23,244 nt of DNA from an uncultured Acetatifactor sp. (GCA_910586515.1 CAJUGL010000055.1:1-23244); one strand, 5' to 3'; shown: positions 15,721 through 23,163, counted from the stretch's first letter. Notes: a model not told the origin generated them from the letters alone. Numbers and translations are program-made.

Positions 15721-16536
15721 ATGAAAAAGCATTTGTCAACGATTATATTGGTTATCATACTTCTTGTAGGACTGTCCCTGCTGCTGTATCCTACAGTCAG
15801 CGATTATTGGAACTCGCTCCACCAGACCAAAGCCATAGCCAGCTACACTGAGGCCGTGGCGGATCTGGACAGCGAGGTATATGAGGAATATTGGAACAAG
15901 GCGGTTGCCTACAATGAGGCTCTGTGGAATAGGGCCAATCGCTATTTTCCCACAGAGGAAGAGTCAGCGGATTACTATTCGCAGCTGGACGTATCCGCAA
16001 CCGGCATCATGGGATATATCCAGATTCCGGTTATCGACTGTTCTCTTCCCGTCTATCACGGGACGGACGAGGCTGTGCTGCAGGTAGGCGTGGGGCATGT
16101 TGAATTCTCTTCTCTGCCTGTGGGCGGCGAGGGAACTCACTGCGTATTGTCCGGGCACCGGGGGCTGCCTTCTGCGAAGCTGTTCACGAACCTGGACAGG
16201 GTGCAGGAGGGAGATGTATTCATGCTGCAGGTGCTGGACGAGACGCTGACCTACCAGGTGGACCAGGTCCGTATCGTTCTGCCGGAGGAAGTGAAAGATC
16301 TGGACCTGGCGAAGGGAGCGGATTACTGTACTTTGGTGACCTGTACTCCTTACGGGGTGAACACGCATCGAATTCTGGTGAGAGGACGGCGGACGGCCAA
16401 TATCGAGGAGGAACTCCATGTCACCATAACGCCGGATGCGGTCAAGGTGGATGCCAGACTGGTGGCTCCCGCGGTAGCCATGCCCATGCTGCTGGTACTG
16501 CTGGTGTGGCTGCTGATTCACTACAGGAAGCGCTGA
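15721..16536 (+). CDS. srtC: Class C-like (pilus) sortase
   Basis: A 271-aa membrane transpeptidase that cleaves LPxTG-type signals and links pilin subunits. An N-terminal membrane helix (about 5-24) is followed by an extracytoplasmic helical region, then the sortase barrel with catalytic His146 (SGHRGLP), Cys208 (LVTCTPYG) and Arg217 (NTHRILVRG). A second membrane helix near 247-265 and a basic end (HYRKR) are typical of class C. The usual lid motif Asp-Pro-aromatic is not visible; that region reads RYFPTEEESADYY. The start at 15721 has AAGGAG 8 nt upstream; the frame extends to 15634, but that part translates the intergenic hairpin. It lies directly after the major pilin, its probable substrate; LPETG and LPSTG differ only at the third position. 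The lid replacement could alter regulation of the active site. Confidence 0.92.
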   Translation: MKKHLSTIILVIILLVGLSLLLYPTVSDYWNSLHQTKAIASYTEAVADLDSEVYEEYWNKAVAYNEALWNRANRYFPTEEESADYYSQLDVSATGIMGYIQIPVIDCSLPVYHGTDEAVLQVGVGHVEFSSLPVGGEGTHCVLSGHRGLPSAKLFTNLDRVQEGDVFMLQVLDETLTYQVDQVRIVLPEEVKDLDLAKGADYCTLVTCTPYGVNTHRILVRGRRTANIEEELHVTITPDAVKVDARLVAPAVAMPMLLVLLVWLLIHYRKR

Positions 16537-16645
16537 GGGAGCCTGCGGCAGGTGACCATGTGTAACCCCGGGCGGGAAGAAGCGGAGGCGTTCAGGCCGG
16601 GAGCACGGGAGATCATTTCCGGCGGACGGAGAAAAGGGAGAATTC

Positions 16646-17368
16646 ATGACAGATAAGCAACTGCGCAGGCTGAGCCGGAGAGAGCTTCTGCAGCTGCTGC
16701 TGACTCAGGGAAGAGAGACTGAGGAGCTGCGGCTGCTGTCGGCGGAAAGAGAAGAACAGCTGGAAGAACTGAACAGGAACTACGATCGTCTGAAAAAGCG
16801 TCTTGATCAGAAAGACGATCAGATTCGCCGTCTGAAAAGCACGCTGGAGGAAGAGCGCGCCAACCGGAGGATAGAGCTGGAGGAGGCCGGTTCCATAGCG
16901 GAGGCTGCTCTGCGGCTGAACGGAGTGTTTGAAACGGCTCAGAAGGCAGCGGAGCAGTACCTTTACAACATTCGCCTGCTCCATGACAGGACTGCCGGGG
17001 ATGGATGCGGTCAGGAACCGGAGGAGATTCCCGATTGGGAAGAGGATTCGGCTTCACCGGAGCAGGACAGCGGAGAGCCGCCGGAAGGACAGGGGATCAG
17101 GGAAGCTCTGTCCGGGCAAGGGGGCGAAAAGCCGGAGGAATGCCTTGAGGAAGAGCCGGATTCCGCCGGGAGACAGGAAGAGCAGGAAGCTGTCTCCGGG
17201 TCAGAGGAGGAGCCGGCGGAGGACCAGGCATCAGGGGCGGTCTCCGAATCGGCGGAAAAAGACACAAAAGCAGACGAAACGCCGGAAGAAAATCCGGAAA
17301 ATCAGGGGAAAGACCCGAAAAAAGGGAAGGGCAGGCGAAAACGATTCTTCTTCGGGAAAAAGAAATAG
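16646..17368 (+). CDS. Cytoplasmic coiled-coil protein with acidic linker and basic tail
   Basis: A 240-aa protein of unknown function with no signal peptide or membrane helix. Residues 3-25 are a helical RRLSRRELLQLLL segment. About 25-78 form a strong heptad-type coiled coil. About 81-110 (AGSIAEAAL...NGVF...AQ...AEQYL) look like the conserved core. About 115-220 are a low-complexity, highly acidic Glu/Pro/Ser region. The tail is basic-aromatic (GRRKRFFFGKKK). Similar AGSIAEA/NGVF proteins sit beside pilin, sortase and signal peptidase genes in Lachnospiraceae, from my memory of such loci, which I cannot check here. AAGGGAG lies 5 nt before the ATG. A role as cytoplasmic scaffold or membrane-docking factor for fibre assembly is inference. 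The SIAEA...AQ...A pattern loosely recalls DivIVA-type coiled coils but is not enough to assign it. Confidence 0.85.
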   Translation: MTDKQLRRLSRRELLQLLLTQGRETEELRLLSAEREEQLEELNRNYDRLKKRLDQKDDQIRRLKSTLEEERANRRIELEEAGSIAEAALRLNGVFETAQKAAEQYLYNIRLLHDRTAGDGCGQEPEEIPDWEEDSASPEQDSGEPPEGQGIREALSGQGGEKPEECLEEEPDSAGRQEEQEAVSGSEEEPAEDQASGAVSESAEKDTKADETPEENPENQGKDPKKGKGRRKRFFFGKKK

Positions 17369-17431
17369 AAGAGGAAGGCAATTTTGCGGCAGTTCTGATA
17401 GGGAAAGATCATAAAGGACAGAGGGACGAGA

Positions 17432-18013
17432 ATGGGCAGGAAGGAAATCGGGACACCCACGTTGGAACAGCTGGAGGCAGAGCTGCGCCGGGAGACCCAC
17501 AAGCACAGCTACGGCAGGGTACTGAGGAGCACCATATATACGCTGCTGGTGGTGGCGGCGGCAGCGGTGATCATCGCGGTGATGTTCCTGCCGGTGCTGC
17601 AGATCAAGGGGACATCCATGACCGATACGCTGTGGGACGGAGACGTGGTGGTGGCGCTGAGCAGCACGCACTACGAGACCGGAGAGGTCATTGCGTTTTA
17701 TTACAATAATGCCATACTGGTGAAAAGGGTCATTGCCGTGGCCGGGGACTGGGTGGATATAGACGAGGACGGAAATGTATATGTCAATCAGGAGCTGCTG
17801 GATGAACCCTATGTGACGGATAAGGCGCTGGGGGCCTGTGACATTACTTTGCCCTATCAGGTTCCGGAGGGCAGGATATTCGTGATGGGAGACCACCGCT
17901 CCACATCGGTGGACAGCCGGACAAAGCAGGTGGGAAGCGTCAGCGACGAGTTCCTGGTGGGAAAGATTCTTTTTCGGGTATGGCCCCTGCAGGAGCTGGG
18001 ATTTATCAATTAA
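17432..18013 (+). CDS. lepB: Type I signal peptidase (Ser/Lys, S26 family)
   Basis: A 193-aa membrane signal peptidase. A cytosolic N-terminus (about 1-33) precedes one membrane helix (about 34-56). The catalytic Ser62 is in IKGTSMTDTL and the general-base Lys98 is in ILVKRVIAVAGD. The later box GDHRSTSVDSR (about 153-163) and a final F-R-V-W-P motif complete the family signature. Length is normal for a Gram-positive SipS-type enzyme. It should remove Sec signal peptides after an AxA-type site; here its likely clients are the pilin and the secreted pilin-like protein. It lies 63 nt after the coiled-coil gene and 41 nt before the next. The operon also has a second, mechanistically different signal peptidase (SipW-type) at its end, which argues for division of labour by substrate class. 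Confidence 0.93.
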   Translation: MGRKEIGTPTLEQLEAELRRETHKHSYGRVLRSTIYTLLVVAAAAVIIAVMFLPVLQIKGTSMTDTLWDGDVVVALSSTHYETGEVIAFYYNNAILVKRVIAVAGDWVDIDEDGNVYVNQELLDEPYVTDKALGACDITLPYQVPEGRIFVMGDHRSTSVDSRTKQVGSVSDEFLVGKILFRVWPLQELGFIN

Positions 18014-18054
18014 CCGGAAGGCGGCTGCGGAAGGATAAAGAGGAGGAGAGGCTT

Positions 18055-19101
18055 ATGAGACATAAATGGATATGGGCATTGGCTGCTGCGGCCTGCATTA
18101 TGCTGGCGGTGCCTTTCACGGGAGGCGCGGCCCAGGATCTGGACCTGAACAGGGACTGTACGCTTACGGTGAGTTCCGGAGACGGAGAGATGGCGGGGCT
18201 GCTGGCCGAGGCCGGAGTAGTTGTGGATCTGTATAAGGTGGCGGATGCCTCTGAAGAAGGTGCCGGAGGCTATGGATTTATCTCCAAAGGCGCGTTTTCG
18301 GCTCTGCAGATCGGAGCGGACATTGACGGCGCAGGATGGCAGCAGCTGGCTCAGCAGGCGGCGGGTATTGCGCTGGGGGCGGACGGAGGCCCCGGTCAGG
18401 TTCCCTCTGTGCAGGGGGCGGCATTGGACAGTCCCATCACTTCCGGCAGCGGCGGAAATCTGGACGCCGGGCTTTATCTGCTCATTGCCAGAGGCGCGGA
18501 CGTGAAGGATTATGTGGTTGCCGCCAGGGGTGAGGACGGGGAAGAACGGATCGCCACGGTGGCCTACACCCGGGATAAGACCATTCGTTTTGCACCGGAA
18601 CTGGTGGCGGTTCCCTCCAAGGAGGCGGACGAGAACGGGGTGATCAATACGGCGAATCCAGGTGAATGGATTTACGATCTGACTGTGTACTTAAAGCCGG
18701 AGACGGACGTCCGCTACGGTTCCCTGGAGATCATAAAGGACCTGCTGACCTATGAGGATTCCTACGAGGCCACTTTCGTGTTCCAGGTGGAGGCGGTGCT
18801 GGACGGGGAGACTGTGTACAGCGACGTGGTGACCATAAGCTTTACGGAACCGGGCCGGAAACAGATTCTGATTGACAATATCCCTGTGGGAGCGGTGGTT
18901 ACGGTGACGGAGGTTTACAGCGGGGCAGGGTATAAGCTGGTTTCCCAGGAACCCCCGGGAAGCTTTACCATCACTGCGGACGAAACGGCATCCGTCACGT
19001 TCACCAACGATTATGAGAATCGCCGGACAGGGGGACTGGGCATTACGAACCGTTTCTCTTACAGCATAGAGGAAGGGGAATGGGAGTGGGTGCAGGAATA
19101 A
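18055..19101 (+). CDS. Secreted pilin-like protein without a sortase signal
   Basis: A 348-aa exported protein. The signal peptide is MRHKWIWALAAAACIMLAVPFTGGAAQ (cleavage near 25-28). A pilin-type N-terminal domain follows (about 30-185, with VVVDLYKVAD), then a Cna/DUF5979-like beta domain (about 215-325): GSLEIIKDLL, FQVEAVLDG, IPVGAVVTVTEVY and the closing SVTFTNDYE. The C-terminus is short and acidic (EGEWEWVQE), with no LPxTG, no membrane helix and no basic tail, so the protein is either released or held non-covalently by other surface subunits. I start it at 18055 after GAGGAGGAG; the frame is open to 17980 but that would overlap the signal peptidase gene by 34 nt and hide the signal peptide. 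It precedes the SipW-type substrate genes by 15 nt and may be a minor fibre subunit. The role is inferred. Confidence 0.85.
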   Translation: MRHKWIWALAAAACIMLAVPFTGGAAQDLDLNRDCTLTVSSGDGEMAGLLAEAGVVVDLYKVADASEEGAGGYGFISKGAFSALQIGADIDGAGWQQLAQQAAGIALGADGGPGQVPSVQGAALDSPITSGSGGNLDAGLYLLIARGADVKDYVVAARGEDGEERIATVAYTRDKTIRFAPELVAVPSKEADENGVINTANPGEWIYDLTVYLKPETDVRYGSLEIIKDLLTYEDSYEATFVFQVEAVLDGETVYSDVVTISFTEPGRKQILIDNIPVGAVVTVTEVYSGAGYKLVSQEPPGSFTITADETASVTFTNDYENRRTGGLGITNRFSYSIEEGEWEWVQE

Positions 19102-19116
19102 GGAGGGCATGGTGAG

Positions 19117-19647
19117 ATGAAGAGAAGGACAGGGATTATCCTTGCGGCGGCTGCGGCATTGAGCATAACGGCCGCGGGCATGGGAACGGCCAGGGCTTAT
19201 TTTACCACCTACGCCCTGGTGAGAGGAGGTTTCCCCATCAAGGTGGGGGACAGGACGGAGATAACAGAGACCTTCTCCAACTGGACGAAACATCTGCAGA
19301 TAACCAATGAGGCGGGTTCGGAACCCGTGTATGTGCGGGCGAAGGCTTTCTGCGGAGACGCCTATACGCTGGAATATGTGGACGAATCCGGCAAGTGGAG
19401 CCTTGGAGAAGACGGATTCTATTACTATAGCGACATTGTCAACGGAGGAGAGATAACGGATGAGCTGCAGGTAAAGATCCTGGACGTTCCGGCGGACATC
19501 AAGGACCCTCTGGAATTCAATGTGGTGGTGGTCTATGAGAGCACTCCGGTGCAGTATGACGCGGACGGGAATCCCTATGCGGACTGGTCGGTAACGCTGG
19601 AGAGCTTCAGCACCGGCGCGGAAGGTGAGACAGGGGGTGGGGAATAA
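19117..19647 (+). CDS. SipW-dependent-type exported protein (TasA/camelysin-like), 1
   Basis: A 176-aa exported protein. The signal peptide ends GTARAYFTTYA (about residues 23-33), matching the SipW-cognate pattern of small residues followed by A-Y-F-T, as in TasA and CalY. A single compact beta-rich domain follows: FSNWTKHLQITNEAGSEPVYVRAKAF (about 53-78), a strand pattern like that of TasA-type fibre subunits, then YYYSDIVNGGEITDEL and a VVVVYEST strand. There is no membrane anchor or LPxTG. AGGAGG lies 10 nt before the ATG. It overlaps the start of the next gene by one base (TAATG), so the two are translationally coupled and probably made in similar amounts. It likely serves as a fibre subunit or nucleator exported through the sipW product at the operon end. 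Amyloid-like assembly is inference by analogy with TasA. Confidence 0.85.
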   Translation: MKRRTGIILAAAAALSITAAGMGTARAYFTTYALVRGGFPIKVGDRTEITETFSNWTKHLQITNEAGSEPVYVRAKAFCGDAYTLEYVDESGKWSLGEDGFYYYSDIVNGGEITDELQVKILDVPADIKDPLEFNVVVVYESTPVQYDADGNPYADWSVTLESFSTGAEGETGGGE

Positions 19648-20450
19648 TGGCGAAAGGCAGTCTGGAGAAACTGAACAAAAAGCTGGCATCCCCGGCGGTG
19701 ACGGCAGTTCTGTTCGCCTGTGCGGCGGTTCTGCTTCTGGGCAGCAGCATAGGAGGAACCAGGGCGGCGCTGACTTATTACTCGGAGAACTACACTTCCC
19801 GGGTACAAATGCACAATATCGGCGTGAGTCTGCTGGAGAACGGCACCCGGATCTCCTGGAGAGACTACGGGGAGGACTCCAACGGTGAATGGGACGAAGT
19901 GATCGGCACTCTTTTCACCCGGATGCTTGCCGAGGGAGAGGAGTTCAAAATGGGCCGGACCTATCCGGAGGTGCTGTCGGTAGCAAACAGCGGCACAATA
20001 GACGAGTATGTGCGGGTCAGCATCTATAAATATTGGGAAAACGGGGACGGAGCGAAGATACAGGAATTGTCTCCGGATCTGATCAACCTGAACCTGGTGA
20101 ATCTGGGGGAGCATTGGCTGGTGGATCAGGAAGCCTCCACGGAGGAACGAACAGTGCTGTACTATCGGCATGTGCTGGGCGTGGGGGAGGAGACGGCGCC
20201 CTTTACGGATTCGCTGACAGTGGACGGAATCACGGCTTCCCGGGTATCCCAGACAGTGGAAGTGAACGGGAAGTACAAGACCATCAAAACCACTTACGAA
20301 TATGACGGAGCAAACTTCGGCGTGGAAGTGGAGGCAGATGCGGTGCAGACGCACAATCCGGAGGATGCTATCTGGAGCGCATGGGGATGCAGAGCGGAGA
20401 TCGGAGAGGACGGAACGCTGAGCCTGAAACAGGTGACGAGAGGATACTAG
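19647..20450 (+). CDS. SipW-dependent-type exported protein (TasA/camelysin-like), 2
   Basis: A 267-aa protein that begins in the TAATG overlap. The signal sequence has a charged start (MAKGSLEKLNKKL), a hydrophobic core and the SipW-type end GSSIGGTRAALTYYS (about 33-47). The mature part is about 225 residues of predicted beta structure: ENYTSRVQMHNIGVSLLENG, then VLSVANSGTIDEYVRVSIYKYW (about 110-131), which parallels the TasA-like strand pattern of gene 1 (TNEAGSEPVYVRA). It ends with EDGTLSLKQVTRGY and has no anchor. It is larger than gene 1 and the two are not close paralogues, so they probably play distinct parts, such as main subunit and accessory or tip. Cleavage by SipW rather than by the Ser/Lys enzyme is inferred from the signal motif and gene neighbourhood. 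A 143-nt gap follows. Confidence 0.85.
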   Translation: MAKGSLEKLNKKLASPAVTAVLFACAAVLLLGSSIGGTRAALTYYSENYTSRVQMHNIGVSLLENGTRISWRDYGEDSNGEWDEVIGTLFTRMLAEGEEFKMGRTYPEVLSVANSGTIDEYVRVSIYKYWENGDGAKIQELSPDLINLNLVNLGEHWLVDQEASTEERTVLYYRHVLGVGEETAPFTDSLTVDGITASRVSQTVEVNGKYKTIKTTYEYDGANFGVEVEADAVQTHNPEDAIWSAWGCRAEIGEDGTLSLKQVTRGY

Positions 20451-20593
20451 TACACAGACGCATTATTTCCGGGTAAGCGGCGAAGGCTGAGTGTCGGAGG
20501 ATTAATGCGATGGGGTACCGGGAGACAGGGCGGCAGAACCCCGGCGGAAGGGCCGGAATCAAGGCAGCGGAACGGGAATCAGGAGGATATGGC
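20451..20593 (+). other. 143-nt gap with possible leader-peptide or alternative start
   Basis: GGAGG at 20496-20500 precedes ATG 20505 (4-nt spacing), opening a 30-codon frame that ends in TGA overlapping the downstream ATG at 20594 (ATGA). The same site precedes ATG 20510 (9-nt spacing), which is in frame with the next gene and would add 28 residues. I saw no promoter or terminator. Confidence 0.4.
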
Positions 20594-21370
20594 ATGAACG
20601 GCATGAAGAAAAGAGTGACAGGCATGCTGGCAGCATCCCTGCTGCTTGGCGGGATGGCGCTGGAAGTCTGCGCAGAGGAATTTCAGGGAGGAGAGGGCTG
20701 GCAGGTGTCCTTCACGGAAGAGGAAGGGATGGTGAGCAATTTCGGCGCGGCGCAGATGGACGACGCGGTGTCCGGACTGCAGCCCGGGGACAGCATAACC
20801 TTCCGGCTGGCTCTGCGGAACGACAGCGGAGAGGCTACGGACTGGTACATGACGAACAAGGTGCTCTATTCCCTTGAGGACCGCAGCGCCAACAGCGGCA
20901 CGTCCGGAGGAGCTTATACCTATATGCTGACCTACACGGATAAGGCAGGAGAGGAGAAGGTGCTCTTTTCCAGCGATACGGTGGGCGGAGACGCACTCAG
21001 CGCCGCCGGGGAGGGGCTTCACGCGGCCACCGGGGCATTGGAGGATTTTTTCTATCTGGACAGTCTGGGCGCAGGGCAGGCCGGAGGGATTACGCTGGTG
21101 GTGGCGCTGGACGGAGAGACCCAGGGCAATGACTATCAGGATACGCTGGCGGATCTGCAGATGAATTTCGCGGTGGAGCTGCGCACGCCGCCCACTACGG
21201 TGGAGGAGTCGGAGACCAGGCAGAGGACTCAGATCGTGCGGACCAGCGACGAGACCAGGCTTGGGCCGTTTTTTGCGGCCATGGGAGTGAGCGGCGGCCT
21301 GCTGCTGGCGCTGGCGGTGTACAGTCTGGCCCAGGGCAGGAAAGAGAAGGGAAAGAAGGAGGGTGAGTGA
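20594..21370 (+). CDS. Exported membrane-anchored fibre-associated protein
   Basis: A 258-aa protein. It has a conventional signal peptide (MNGMKKRVTGMLAASLLLGGMALEVCAEE, cleavage near 26), a beta-rich ectodomain with LQPGDSITFRLALRNDSG (about 61-78) and a duplicated-looking strand set through about 200, a Thr/Glu-rich stalk, then a C-terminal helix (LGPFFAAMGVSGGLLLALAVYSLA, about 225-248) and a basic tail (QGRKEKGKKEGE). The order matches a sorting signal but no LPxTG is present; the equivalent position reads VRTSDETRLG. It is therefore probably a simple type I membrane protein. The start at 20594 is set by AGGAGG with 7-nt spacing and the immediate signal peptide; an upstream start at 20510 is possible. 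Its neighbours suggest it tethers the SipW-type fibre subunits to the membrane, as inference. I do not recognise a family beyond TasA-locus-like companions. Confidence 0.8.
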   Translation: MNGMKKRVTGMLAASLLLGGMALEVCAEEFQGGEGWQVSFTEEEGMVSNFGAAQMDDAVSGLQPGDSITFRLALRNDSGEATDWYMTNKVLYSLEDRSANSGTSGGAYTYMLTYTDKAGEEKVLFSSDTVGGDALSAAGEGLHAATGALEDFFYLDSLGAGQAGGITLVVALDGETQGNDYQDTLADLQMNFAVELRTPPTTVEESETRQRTQIVRTSDETRLGPFFAAMGVSGGLLLALAVYSLAQGRKEKGKKEGE

Positions 21371-21371
21371 C

Positions 21372-22385
21372 ATGGCAGGAAGAAGGAATGCTGTCCGGGC
21401 AGGGAACAAAGCCTGCGGCAATGTCATAGGCAAAGCTGCAGTCACAGCCGTGGGCACAGCCGCAGGCCGGGCAGTTCGTCTGACAGGAAGGGGGATTGCC
21501 TTTGTCCTTGCGCTGGCGCTGACCCTGATGTTTCAGCCCCCTGCGGAGGCGGAGGCCAGATATACGTATACCGTTCGTTTCTTTTCAGGTCAGCAGGGCA
21601 CTGTGGGCGGAGGCGAGATGATTGTCTTCGAGAACCTGAATTATGGGGACCGCATCAATTTCAGTCTGCGGGACGTGAAGCTGCATGACAACAGCAAATA
21701 CTATGTAAAAGGAATCCGCCAGAGCGGCAGGGATAACAATACCGCGGAGACTACATCCTTTCTGGTGACCGAGGACAGGGATTATGTAGTGGCTTACGGT
21801 CTGCTGAAGGATGCGGTGGCCTATAATGTCAATTATCGGGATGTGGAAGGGAATGAGCTGGCGCCCAGCGAGACATATTACGGCAACATAGGCGACAGGC
21901 CGGTGGTGGCCTATCTCTATATAGCGGGTTACCAGCCCCAGGCCTACAACCTGGTGGGTACGCTTTCGGAGAATGTGGCGGAAAATGAGTTTACTTTCGT
22001 GTACACCCCCGTGCCTGAGGGAGGGGTAACCATCATTCCCGGAACGGTGACCGATCTGGGGCTGCAGACTGTAGTAGTAGGCGGTACAGGTCTGCCTCCG
22101 GGAGGCGGCGCAGCGGGGGGAGAGACTCCTCCTGAGGAGGAAAATCTGCCGGATGCCCCGGTGCCCCAGGAGCAGGGGGAGGAAGGTACAGCCCCCAATG
22201 AGACGGAGGACATCAATGACCCCGGAGTGCCTCTGGCAGGTCCGGGAGAAGGTCCGAACGCAGCGCTGCTGAAGATTCCCCGGGCGGTCAGGATAGCCAT
22301 GGTAAGCGCCTTTGCGTTGCTGCTGATATACGGAATATGGCGTTACAGGTATGTCCGGAAGAAGGAGGCAAAAAATGAAGTTTAG
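21372..22385 (+). CDS. MucBP-like membrane-anchored surface protein
   Basis: A 337-aa protein with an unusually long, basic and alanine/glycine-rich N-terminus (about 1-42) before a hydrophobic signal (about 43-62, FVLALALTLMFQPPAEAEA). The ectodomain begins YTYTVRFFSGQQGTV. It includes a MucBP-like repeat at about 150-215, with VNYRDVEGNEL, GNIGD, IAGYQPQ and FTFVYTP, the strand order of mucin-binding-type domains. A Pro/Gly/Glu-rich stalk (about 230-300) leads to a C-terminal helix (about 312-328) and a basic end (RYRYVRKKEAK). There is no LPxTG. I chose ATG 21372 because AAGGAGG ends 9 nt upstream; the in-frame GTG at 21363 abuts that site. The start lies one base past the previous stop and the end overlaps sipW by 11 nt, so translation is probably coupled. 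Mucin or glycan contact is only suggested by the domain. Confidence 0.83.
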   Translation: MAGRRNAVRAGNKACGNVIGKAAVTAVGTAAGRAVRLTGRGIAFVLALALTLMFQPPAEAEARYTYTVRFFSGQQGTVGGGEMIVFENLNYGDRINFSLRDVKLHDNSKYYVKGIRQSGRDNNTAETTSFLVTEDRDYVVAYGLLKDAVAYNVNYRDVEGNELAPSETYYGNIGDRPVVAYLYIAGYQPQAYNLVGTLSENVAENEFTFVYTPVPEGGVTIIPGTVTDLGLQTVVVGGTGLPPGGGAAGGETPPEEENLPDAPVPQEQGEEGTAPNETEDINDPGVPLAGPGEGPNAALLKIPRAVRIAMVSAFALLLIYGIWRYRYVRKKEAKNEV

Positions 22386-22884
22386 GTTTTGGCCTCTTCT
22401 TTGCAGCGTCGCAGGGACGGGGATTCTGCTGGCGGTGCTGGTTTCCTGCCTGCCCCTGGCTGTGCCCAGACTTCTCGGTTACGAGGTGTACGGGGTGGTG
22501 AGCGGCAGCATGGAACCCGGCATTCCGGTAGGAAGCGTGGTGTATGTGGAGAAAACGGCGCCGGAGGAGATTGTCGACGGCGATATCATTGCTTTTCATA
22601 AAAACGGAGATGTGGTGACCCACAGGGCGGTGAGAAACCGGATTGTGGAGGGAGAGTTTGTCACCAAGGGGGACGCCAATGCGGAGGCGGACCCGGTGAC
22701 GGCCCGCTATGAAGATCTGATCGGGCGTGTGGTATTCCATATTCCCCTGATCGGAAAGCTGCTGGTATTATACGGCAGCGGCCTGGGGAAGTTCTACGCG
22801 GTGTGTTTTGCGGCCTGCGGGGCCATGCTGAACATGCTGGCGGGACGGCTCAGAGCCAGAAGCAGAGAAGCGGCGGAAGAATAA
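22375..22884 (+). CDS. sipW: SipW-type signal peptidase (Ser/His, S26B)
   Basis: A 169-aa membrane signal peptidase of the archaeal/ER type found in spore-formers alongside TasA-like clients. There is an N-terminal membrane helix (about 7-34), catalytic Ser45 in VVSGSMEPGIPVGS, and the general-base His83 in VVTHRAV, which replaces the Lys of ordinary type I enzymes. The conserved F-x-TKGDAN-x2-AD box (about 94-105) is followed by GRVVFHIPLIGKL and a second hydrophobic segment (about 134-155). The tail is basic, then acidic (ARSREAAEE). AAGGAGG lies 6 nt before ATG 22375, inside the previous gene, and the overlap is 11 nt. It should process the two SipW-type signal peptides encoded at 19117 and 19647. 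It is last in the operon, followed by terminator-like hairpins. Confidence 0.95.
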   Translation: MKFRFWPLLCSVAGTGILLAVLVSCLPLAVPRLLGYEVYGVVSGSMEPGIPVGSVVYVEKTAPEEIVDGDIIAFHKNGDVVTHRAVRNRIVEGEFVTKGDANAEADPVTARYEDLIGRVVFHIPLIGKLLVLYGSGLGKFYAVCFAACGAMLNMLAGRLRARSREAAEE

Positions 22885-22955
22885 GAACACCCCGGGTTAC
22901 TTTTCACGGGTTGGGATTTCGCTGGCAGATGGCCGTTGTTTCTGTGAGGACTGTA

Positions 22956-23012
22956 AAAAAACGTCGGTACTTAGGCACCGTACTTTGGTGCCTTATGTAC
23001 CGCTACGTTTTG
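22956..23012. terminator. Bidirectional-terminator-like hairpin after sipW
   Basis: GGTAC-tta-GGCACC (22966-22979) pairs with GGTGCC-ttat-GTACC (22987-23001) around a 7-nt loop. Outer ACGT pairs and an A7 tract upstream face ACGTTTT downstream. The first likely stop for the fibre operon; the T-run is short, so some readthrough to the next terminator is plausible. Confidence 0.6.
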
Positions 23013-23074
23013 TCCCAAGCGAAAGCGTGTCCGAACAGGAATGACGGCCAGCTGACTGCTAAGCCGTAAACAGT

Positions 23075-23108
23075 AAAAACCCCGGGGCGTTTGGCTTCGG
23101 GGTTTTTT
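23075..23108 (+). terminator. Rho-independent terminator
   Basis: AAAAACCCCG (23075-23084) and CGGGGTTTTT (23098-23107) form a 10-bp stem with a 13-nt loop and a run of six T (23103-23108). The A-tract on the left would also allow termination of minus-strand transcripts. Confidence 0.85.
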
Positions 23109-23119
23109 ATGCGCAGGCC

Positions 23120-23163
23120 CGCGCGGTGGAATTTTGCCGCTGAAGCGGCGCACGGACCGCGCG
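23120..23163. repeat. Nested GC-rich stem-loop
   Basis: Outer arms CGCGCGGT (23120-23127) and ACCGCGCG (23156-23163); inner hairpin GCCGC-TGAA-GCGGC (23136-23149). It directly precedes repeat copy B, has no T-tract, and could be part of the same mobile or regulatory element. Confidence 0.55.

Noticed and set aside
2010..22884. tRNA, rRNA, insertion sequence or phage genes
   Set aside because: No cloverleaf-like sequence, rRNA motif, transposase or phage-type protein was recognised on either strand.
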